Positions 56,602 through 64,000 of a stretch of 64,000 nt of DNA are shown here, piece by piece. The notes under the pieces are model-generated. The model was given only the letters and a program-made list of their open reading frames with translations, was not told the origin of the DNA and ran no database searches. The DNA comes from Lepraria neglecta (taxonomy: Eukaryota > Ascomycota > Lecanoromycetes > Lecanorales > Stereocaulaceae). The stretch lies in assembly GCA_033220425.1 (NCBI GenBank), contig CM065646.1, positions 503,501 to 567,500 on the forward strand, given 5' to 3'. The position numbers and the translations under genes are program-made. The first letter of the stretch is position 1. Each line of letters begins with the position of its first letter.

Positions 56602-58568
56602 ATGCCAGCCCAAGCAACTGTAGGTAAGCTAGCAGGTACAACGTTGGTCTTTGTGGTTGCGACGATCGCTAGCTTGATCTACATTCAATATACCATCTTT
56701 CTAGATTTATTATTTACTATCGGCTTCTCGGAATACAATCGTTCTTTAAATCTGCGTCGATACAGAAAAAGACAGAGAAAGATAGATTCAGGGGATTCGC
56801 GCTCAGATAGTCGCTCGTGCGTCGCTAGTGTTATAGGATATCGAGAAGATTCGGCTGTATATGCACGGTGTCTGCGTAGCTATCTCGACAGGACAGAAGC
56901 CGGATTTTTTGTAGCCGGAATAGACGTCAATGAAGAGCAGGATCTAGGGATGGTCAAAACTTTCAGAGAGGTATGTCCTACTTCTTGACCATCTTGTATA
57001 TCCCCAGTCCATATACAGCAATGGTAACCTGACACGCTGCACTAATGGTTTCGAACCCTACTGCTTTGGCAAAAATGATAGAAATGTTCTTCATCTTCAA
57101 CAGCGAATGGGTGATCGGGCAGAATACCTTTACGATTGTATCATGGATGTTAACCCGCGAGACACTGTCAGCCACAAGTCCTGCGAGCAAATGGCGTTCC
57201 GCAAAATCTACGAGCATGTCCAAAGTAAAAGACAAGGGCTTTCTCGACCTAGAAGATAGCCATGCGAGGGTTCTTTGTTTCACACAGCCTCATGTCAACG
57301 TCAAAGGTATCAGATTCACAGCTTGGCTTATATCCATAATCCTAGCAGATGCCTACGTCCTGAAGTACCTCTGGTCAAGTGACTCGGATACCGTTATACT
57401 TCCGGATACCCTCCATAAGACCATGCATATACTGGAAAGCGATAGCACGCTCGGCTACGCCTCGACTGCTATGGGTGTTGATAATAGCTCCGACTCCTGC
57501 TCTATACAGCTCCAAATGGTGCAATTCGTCTCCACTGTCTACGCTGGGAGGGGTCCCCCGGGGCGCTTTTGGTCTGTCAAACGTTTGTTCAGGAGCGGCA
57601 GCGGCGTTTAAAATAGAAGCGCTCCAGGAGATGTTGTTACCCTGGTACCGCCAAAGCATCCGCGACTTCAAAGTGGTACTTATCACCCGCTGCCCAGGAT
57701 ACACTAATTACTCATGTTTACTGTAGGTCATAAACGAGGACACTCATATTGCCACGCAAATGGGAATTCGCCACTGGCCTCGTCTCTATATCAGCGATGC
57801 TTTCGTCCTGACAGCAACGCCAAGGACACTCCGAGGATGGGTTACCCAGCAGGTGCGAAGGTCCTTTGCGCAGTCCATCCATGTACACACAAGAAGACTC
57901 TGAAAGCCTAAAACCGGTGCAACTCTATAGTGTAGATGGAGTCGATCTCACAACTTTGAAAAGGCTGCATATCCAATTTATACCCTCAGCCAAGGCTCGC
58001 TCTACGTCTGGTCTTCCTTACGTGGAGAGATTTACAGTGTAACTGTTATGATCAGAGTCATCGTATTCGTCTTGACTGGTCGTGCCGGGTCCATTGAGCC
58101 TCTGGAATTTTATTCGTTTTGGTTTGTCAACGAATCTACAACATTCTACGCTCACCAGAATGGCAAAAGGTCTGGTGAAGGCTTGATGTGTTTCTTCCAT
58201 CGCTCACTTGGCTCTGGATTTCTACACCTTTCATCCGCATCTGGTCTGCATTTACGCCATTTGCAGAGACTTGGCACACTACCGCTGTCGAGAAAAGCGT
58301 CTCCCAGCGGGTCACCACTCCTCGGCGAGAAATCTTCTATCTTCTGTGGATGGCGTCGGTAGGAGCTGCTTTCGGCAGGGGAATGGGAGCAAATTCTACT
58401 CTTTACGGCTTGCTTGGTTCTATGTGTCTTATGTGTCTGGCTTTGGGAAGCTTGACTTACTTCGCGCTCAACGAGAACGATTTAGGGACCTCTTCGCACC
58501 AATTTCGCATTAGGCTGTCCTTGATTTTCCGTCTCATTATATCATCACTGCTCCTAAATCAAAGGTGA
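56602..58568 (+). pseudogene. GT2 polysaccharide synthase (hyaluronan/chitin-synthase-like), frameshifted
   Basis: Membrane family-2 glycosyltransferase, broken. Exon 1 (56602-56970) gives an N-terminal TM (LVFVVATIASLIYIQYTIF) and SVIGYREDSAVYARCLRSYL, AGIDVNEEQDL. An intron (GTATGT...GATAG) leads to GDRAEYLYDCIMD. A frameshift near 57240 precedes VLCFTQPHVNVKGIRFTAW and the donor-site SDSDT. A second one in the G/C-rich run near 57548-57570 precedes GAFGLSNVCSGAAAAFK and LLPWYRQS. After another intron come VINEDTHIATQMG and QQVRRS, where QxxRW is expected, so the usual Trp is not there. TGA at 57901-57903 follows, then C-terminal TM segments in shifted frames (IYSVTVMIRVIVFVLTG; SVGAAFGRG). 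It cannot encode a full enzyme as written. Confidence 0.72.
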
Positions 58569-58591
58569 GAAGCGGAAAGCGGATTCTTGTT

Positions 58592-59541
58592 ATGGAAAAG
58601 CCGCTGATGACACTTTTTAGTGTTACCTTTTTAAAGGACAATGGGTCCGACTTGGCAACAAATAATAGCCACCTTTTCGATCTCACAACGGCGCTCATGG
58701 CTTACGAGGAGTATGATCCTCTTATAAAGAGTCGGTGCACTGAAAAGAATCATATCGCTATTACCTTCGACGATGGACTGGCCGTCTACAATCAAGAGAT
58801 CATAGATACGTTCGAAGACTGAGGGCTCCGCACTACCTTTTTCGTCAACGGAAATTCAGCTTCATGTATTTATTCAGAGTGAGATCGCCTTCCTCTTCTT
58901 CTTACCACCACTGGAGGACTACGCAGCTGACTTGAACGTAGAGCCAATGTCGAGAAGCTTCGAAGTGCATATCATACCGGTCATCACCTTGCATCCCATA
59001 CCTGGTCACATAGTAGTCTTACGAGCCTCGACAGCCCGGGCATCCGCGAGGAGATGCTTCAGCTCGAAGTGGCGTTCCAGAAGATCCTAGGAATTCGACC
59101 AAAACATATGAGACCACCTTTCGGCGACTTCAACAAAGCTATTCTTGAGGTCATGCGGGAGTTTGATTATCAGGTGAACTTCTGGGACGTCGACATTAGA
59201 GACGGCTTGTTTCACGCTCATGAGGTTGATAATAATAGAGACTTTGCCGGACGATGCTTCGATCAAGTTGCGGAGCAGAGGTTCAATAATGCCATGGTAT
59301 GTTTGCTGCTGCCCTTCCCTTTCTTGAATTGATCATGTTGAGCAGCCTGGTCTTCTAGATGTTGTGCCATGAGAATTATCAAGACACGGCGCGAGTCGTA
59401 CTTCCGTATGGCTTAACGCGTTTGTTAGACGCTGGGTATAAGATCTCTACATTGGGAGAATGCGTGGGCAGCCCGGATCCTGGCTGTTGGTATGACATTG
59501 TCGGTGAACGTGAGGAAAGGGACAGCTCATGGCACTGCTAA
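58592..59541 (+). pseudogene. CE4 polysaccharide deacetylase with one in-frame TGA
   Basis: NodB-fold deacetylase (CE4) acting on N-acetylated polysaccharides such as chitin. Exons 58592-58878, 58942-59296 and 59359-59541 with good sites (GTGAGA...GTAG; GTATGT...CTAG) and matching phases. Motifs: IAITFDDG (catalytic base and metal Asp), SHTWSHSSL (metal His pair), MRPPFGDFN (motif 3), NFWDVDIRDG (motif 4) and LCHENYQDTA (motif 5). The single defect is TGA at 58820-58822 between IIDTFED and GLRTTFFVNG; CGA or TGG would restore it. The start at 58592 gives only a weak signal peptide. Placed right after the GT2 synthase on the same strand, it probably worked on the same polymer. Confidence 0.8.
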
Positions 59542-60120
59542 GGTCAGATCATGGCCCATTTGCGCCGTGTCCTGGCAAGCAATTCGGGGCAGATTGTTGT
59601 CGCCTTGGCCGCGCTAGCTCACCGTGCCTTTTTTGCAAATTTGAGCATCGCCCGTTTTCTTCCCTTAAACATTCCTCGCTTCTAGCCAAAGCATGACCGA
59701 CAGTCGTTTTTGAGAATGGGTTTTGTGTTCATGAAGAATCTTATGCGCAGGAGAGTTAGTTGCTGGCTTTGACCGCTAGCGAGGGTATTCCAAACCCAAA
59801 TTTCGTTTTCTATGTAGGTTGATAGTTTAAAGCCTTCTGGAAGCCGGTCGAGGCTTCACCATGGACACACCCCGATTCGTAGGTCAGACAACCGCACGAA
59901 GTGTCCGTAATCGTGACCGCGGTAACATTCAAGGCGCTTTCTTATAGAACTGGAAGGAAGACTAGTCTCAGGATGCTGGGCAAGTCTCGTATTGCGTCTG
60001 CTGGGATCCCATCCAATGACATATCAAGAATTTCAGTCGCATTGTCAACCGATTTGAAGAATCGCTAGTGGAAATGTTCCCAAACAACCTGGGTCTTGAG
60101 GCTGAAAAGTGGAATCGAGC
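59542..60120. other. Intergenic, nothing recognised
   Basis: This is the 3' flank of the deacetylase gene up to the inserted element. No coding frame is supported. Confidence 0.4.
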
Positions 60121-60631
60121 TACCGTCGATTGCAGAACCATTGGCGCGAGAAAATCAGAATTTTGGTAGGGAAGGCGGGCGAAATGGGCCAAAAATTTGG
60201 AAAACCAGCTATACAGCGACGACCAACGCTGCTCCGGGGGCCTACTAAAAGGGGAATTAACGGGCTCGTCCAGCTCTATTAGGCTATCAGCTTTGTATAT
60301 ATAGTACAGCGCTCTAGGGTTCTCGCAAAGCAGGCAAATTCGAATTTCCGCTGTTCGATTTTTTTTTTATTGATTCGCGCTGAAAAAAAATCTGATTTTA
60401 AACCCTATTCGCGATGGCTATCCAACGCTGTACTGTATATATAAAGTTTACAGCCTATTAGAGCTGGACGAGCCTATTATTTACCCGTTTACTGTAACTT
60501 CGACGCAGCGTTAGTTGTCGCTGTACAGCTGGTATTCTAAAAATTTGGCCCATTTCGCCCGCCTTCCCTACCCCCGGAGCGCCCCCCAAAATTCTGATTT
60601 TCTCGCGCCAATGGTTCTGCAATCGACGGTA
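60121..60631. mobile_element. Foldback MITE flanked by TA
   Basis: A 507-base element (60123-60629) is bounded by TA on each side, as expected for a Tc1/mariner-type target duplication. The outermost 44 bases of the two ends are perfect inverted repeats, starting CCGTCGATTGCAG. Similarity continues inward for roughly 200-250 bases per arm (for example GGCGGGCGAAATGGGCC and CTCGTCCAGCTCTA on both arms), so nearly the whole element can fold into a hairpin with a loop near 60350-60410. The right arm has an extra GC-rich insertion of about 14 bases after the outer repeat. It encodes no protein, so a transposase would have to act in trans. Confidence 0.85.
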
Positions 60632-61063
60632 ACGGTATTCTATTCTATTCTATTCCCCGGTAATTTTCAACCCTATTTATTCAGGGATGGCTTCTCCACA
60701 TCACATCCAGGTGCTGCAAAATACGGGCTTTTTCTCGCACGAGACAGTCCCTACACTCACTCTCATCAAAGCCTCCACAGACCGTACAAATCACCATTAT
60801 CACGTGTGGACGTGTAGCCTGCAGGCAAGCTAAGAAAGCCACCTCATGGCACCTCGATGCGTTGTCAGCATGCTGCATATTTCCCCTCACCTTCGCGCAG
60901 CTATATAAGGTAGGTCCACGGACAGCTACAAGCATTACTATAACACCTGTGAAGCCCAAAACTTCCGTCACTCTTCCAAACAACTCACAGAAGATCACGT
61001 GACCCATACTCATCTGATCTCCTCAACCCATAGCAGCGTCTATCAAGCTTTTCTATCTTCAAA
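60632..61063. other. Intergenic, upstream of chitin-binding gene
   Basis: An ATTCT-type simple repeat lies at about 60634-60656. A TATATAAGG box at about 60902 lies about 160 bases upstream of the next ATG and is a candidate core promoter. Confidence 0.45.
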
Positions 61064-61960
61064 ATGCACCTCCTCGCACTCCTCGCATTCCCAACCCCAG
61101 GCTTAGCGTTCATCGCCCAGCTACCCAAACTCCCTACCCGAGACCTTTCATCCCCACTATCGCCACGCGCAACCTCCCCCGACGGTTCCTGCGGCGGTTC
61201 AACGGGGTACACCTGCTCGACGGGCAATTGTTGCAGTCAATACGGCTACTGGTGCGAGCCTGCCTGTCACATAACCACTCATTCCTCTCTCATTCATTCG
61301 CACCTCCTAATCCAGTACGTTTCATCACCAACAGTGGCTCAAGCGGCTCCTTCTGCGGCATCGGCTGCCAGCCTAGCTACGGCTCATGCGGCGTCCCATC
61401 TCCACCTCCACCGGATGGCAGCTGTGGCGGTGCGAACGCCATAAATTGTACTAATGGTTTATGCTGTAGCGAATATGGGTATTGGTATGCAAGCTTCCTT
61501 GCCCATTCCATCTTCTCGTCCATACGTATCCCCACCACTCCCGACACCTTCTCCCTCTTTCCAGAGTTCTTCCTTTAAATCACTCACCCTCTGGAGTTGA
61601 AGACTTCCTCTTCCTCTACCACATGATATCACATAACGGATAGCCGTATACTAATCCTACTTCTTTACACGACATAGTGGCTCATTACCCGCCTTCTGCG
61701 GCACAGGATGCCAGCCCCTCTTTGGCGCTTGCACAACCACTCCCATCACATCGCCCGATGGCACATGCGGTGGCACGAAGGCGTACGTTTGCACGCCGGG
61801 AAATTGCTGCAGTGAGTATGGGTATTGGTACGTAAGATGATTGATAATAAGAGAAGTCTGCTCGCATTGTATGACTTGCTAATGTATATCTATCGATAGT
61901 GGCTCCGCGGTGGCATTTTGTGGGAGCGGATGCCAGCCGGCTTTTGGAATATGTGATTAA
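61064..61960 (+). CDS. Secreted protein with three chitin-binding (CBM18) domains
   Basis: Predicted 182-residue secreted protein. Exons 61064-61251, 61335-61484, 61678-61827 and 61900-61960. A signal peptide (MHLLALLAFPTPGLAFIA) and a short Pro/Ser linker lead to three hevein-like domains, each with eight Cys: DGSCGG, C, CC, YGYC, FCG-GCQ, C. Each domain is cut by an intron at exactly the same place and phase (inside the YGY-C Cys codon, phase 2), and exons 2 and 3 are both exactly 150 nt. The aromatic GYC and Ser/Gly chitin-contact residues are kept in all three. The last exon ends AFGICD. There is no catalytic domain. Such proteins bind chitin and may protect hyphae or mask chitin fragments (inference). 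Confidence 0.88.
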
Positions 61961-62491
61961 TGTTGTGGTGAGTTGTGGCGCGAGGAAGGCGGGCTGGGGC
62001 GGATGTTGTGAAGGCCAGGGATATTGGACAGATAATCGGGCTGCATCTTACGAAATGTTAACGTTGAAATAATGATAATCGGTAACGATGAAAGGTACAG
62101 CCTTTCTAATGAACTTCTCGTGGCGGACTTTTATGCATTTGATGAGATTCTGGCTGCTAGAAAGAACGCATTCGGTATCCGACATGAGCTGGTGAGATCA
62201 AAGTTCAAAGTCAATCTTGAAATAACGAGAAAACAAGGCTCCCAGCTTGGGAGAATGTTGTTGTTTCAGCAACATGTCAATACCTAGCGCCACCCATAAT
62301 GATACAGTCTATAGCCGTTTAAAGAGATGAAAAATACACCATAGAAGGACAAAACGAACGTTCTATACAGTACTTAGAGAGGGTCACATTCCTGCCAGCC
62401 AACGCTCATCCCCAATCAAGCCCGAAAAGCACCCTAAGCGCGACGCAACCGTCTCGAAACAGTCGGAATATTAGGATTACCGCTATTATCG
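61961..62491. other. Intergenic between convergent genes
   Basis: No gene is supported. It contains the 3' flanks of the chitin-binding gene and the Gly/Pro-rich gene. Confidence 0.45.
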
Positions 62492-63061
62492 TTAGCAATA
62501 ACAGGAACAACAGTTTCCACCACTAGCAACAGGCGAGCCGTGAGCAAGGGCAAGAATGATCGGTGGGCCCTTATAGACAGCCGCGGCAAGACTTCCAATG
62601 CCTGGGCTCGGCTGAGCCTTAGCTGGCGGCGTACCACCACCGCCTCCGCTTCCGCCGGGACCAGAGTCTGCAAGATCAGCTTCTCTCTTCGCGACGTGCG
62701 ACCCCATCGTCCCGGGACTACCATTGAGGCCATCGTTCCCAACTCCAGAGCCAGCTGCGGGTAGAGGAGCAGGAGGCCCTGGCGGAGGTGGAGGATGGTC
62801 GTTGGTTGTTGTGTTTGTGCCTTCGTCTCCTGACCCTGAGATTGGGGATGCGCGTATAGCAGCCTCAGCAATGTCTTCAGGGCCGACGGAACCAAGGCCG
62901 CCTGCACCACCGTCACCCCCACCACCTCCGGTTGGGGGTGTGGCCATGTCATCTTCGGGGATTCTGGGAAGGAGTTGTGCGTTGTTTGTGATTGGGAGGG
63001 CGATGACGGAGGACGTTGCTGCTAGGGCGAGGATCATAGAGGAGATTGCTGAGGTCTTCAT
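62492..63061 (-). CDS. Gly/Pro-rich secreted protein with Cys-rich C-terminus
   Basis: Predicted 189-residue secreted protein of low complexity. ATG 63061 is chosen because it begins a signal peptide (MKTSAISSMILALAATSSVIALP); the frame stays open upstream to 63166 without one. The mature part has Gly-rich (TGGGGGDGGAGGLGS) and Pro-rich (PPPPPGPPAPLP) runs and one Lys-Arg dibasic site (HVAKREADL) that a Kex2-type protease could cut. The end is GGNCCSCYC. A short possible intron (GTGGAA...ATAATAG, with a GCTAAC branch-like site) near 62470-62510 would change the last residues. No domain is known; a wall-associated or peptide-precursor role is conceivable. Confidence 0.6.
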   Translation of the reverse strand: MKTSAISSMILALAATSSVIALPITNNAQLLPRIPEDDMATPPTGGGGGDGGAGGLGSVGPEDIAEAAIRASPISGSGDEGTNTTTNDHPPPPPGPPAPLPAAGSGVGNDGLNGSPGTMGSHVAKREADLADSGPGGSGGGGGTPPAKAQPSPGIGSLAAAVYKGPPIILALAHGSPVASGGNCCSCYC

Positions 63062-64000
63062 TGTGGGTAGTTGAAGGTCAAAACCCAGTGACTGTAATTC
63101 TTTGAGAGTCTGTGATGATGTTGCGTGGTTTGAAAGGTAAGTCTTGTCGAGATGGGTTTTATTCAAGACATGTCTTCGTTGTTGTTGTGTCTTCGAGGTG
63201 ATTTAATGAGTAATGATGATTTCGAGTGGAGGAAGTGACTGTCCTTATATAGACAGTTAAGGCTATACTTTGAGATCATGGACGTCGTCATCAATATGTT
63301 TGCTCAGCCCAACAATAACACATACAATGCCTCTCTTGACCATAGCTCCAAGGCAGCATGGTTAAATCACGGTCGAGCGTATACATGGTGACAGTAATGG
63401 CAATTCAAGCTCGCAACAGCATTTCAGCTCATGTACTTGCCTCTTCTGTGATCATGCATACGCGAACAGATAGCATCAGACACAACAAGTCCAGATGGCC
63501 CTCAAGCTACGTTGCGATGAACAAATGCCTCATGCAATCACCATGGTTATGGTATGCCTTGCGACTCTCGAGTCACCGGCGTCGGCGTTGCATATCGGTG
63601 GTAGCAAGGTATTGACTATAGAGGCCTGGTAGTCAGAGGCATAGCTAAGATCACATCAACGTCTGATCCCCGTCAAGACAGCGAATGAAGTCAGGTCTAT
63701 ACCATTCCATGTCTTTACACCAGCATGGGATGCTCGTCTGATGAGCTAGAGGGGGTTGAAAAAACGAAGCGTGTCATTGTACGATCAAATAACCATCGAT
63801 CGGCGTGGACGTCCACACCTTCACTGCCTTCTTCGCTCTAGCGAGATCTAGAAATAGCAGGTCGGGAGCCTCGTCGATGCGACAATGCAACCTTATGGAT
63901 CAATACGCGCACTGATGTTTCATATATAGGTAGAGGAAGGCCATGGACAATGAGGCTCCGGTAGTTGACCGGAGCGGAAGGGGGACCCATTAAGTAAGCA
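63062..64000. other. Upstream region of Gly/Pro-rich gene and unannotated end
   Basis: A TATATAG-like box near 63246 may serve the minus-strand gene. Beyond about 63300 no gene was recognised; the plus frame 63358-63615 has no homology. Confidence 0.4.

Noticed and set aside
58820-58822. TGA as selenocysteine in the deacetylase
   Set aside because: Fungi of this group lack selenocysteine insertion, and the position is not a catalytic Cys in CE4 enzymes.
60121-60631. Interpretation as a CRISPR array or an LTR
   Set aside because: The repeat is one inverted pair, not serial direct repeats, and there is no TG...CA end or long direct terminal repeat.
1-64000. tRNA and rRNA genes
   Set aside because: No convincing A-box/B-box pair with a cloverleaf, and no rRNA core sequence, was found by eye; a tRNAscan run would settle tRNAs.

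Overview
The window is nuclear DNA of a filamentous ascomycete (Pezizomycotina). The evidence is short GT-AG introns of about 40-90 nt with CTGAC/CTAAC-type branch sites, and single-copy genes typical of these fungi: Bcd1, a DENN protein, a TBC RabGAP, Cdc11/Nud1, Alg2, Ssp120, Trm12, Lcb3, Rho4 and Dad1. The class (Leotiomycetes or Dothideomycetes) cannot be fixed from this sequence alone. Splice structures were worked out by hand from reading frame, splice sites and family conservation.

Layout. 1-4.5 kb: the end of an SDR oxidoreductase, a tandem pair of small secreted paralogues, and BCD1. 4.5-13.5 kb: an AT-rich stretch, then a decayed secondary-metabolism locus. It holds a P450 fragment, a frameshifted MFS transporter, an open but truncated adenylation-domain gene, a rhodopsin-like membrane protein gene with two stops, and an indole-prenyltransferase (DMATS) gene with four stops. 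14-29.2 kb: conserved housekeeping and cell-organisation genes (an ACT protein, a DENN protein, a TBC RabGAP with a one-base frame break, and the 1896-residue septation scaffold Cdc11). 29-37.8 kb: gene-poor, with one small secreted protein, a second rhodopsin-like relic and a decayed secreted-protein gene.

37.8-44 kb: ALG2, a damaged GH71 alpha-1,3-glucanase, a small membrane protein and the EF-hand protein Ssp120. 44.6-48.3 kb: a tandem family of small, apparently undescribed proteins, with four recognisable units and a fifth fragment at different stages of decay. 48.5-55.2 kb: TRM12, LCB3, RHO4 and DAD1. 56.6-59.5 kb: a broken hyaluronan/chitin-synthase-like GT2 gene followed by a polysaccharide deacetylase gene with one in-frame stop. 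60.1-60.6 kb: a foldback MITE flanked by TA. 61-63 kb: a three-domain chitin-binding secreted protein built from duplicated exons, and a Gly/Pro-rich secreted protein.

The main theme is conserved gene blocks separated by accessory islands in which nearly every gene is decaying by point changes while its frame and introns remain legible. Some frame breaks lie in G/C runs and could be assembly errors.
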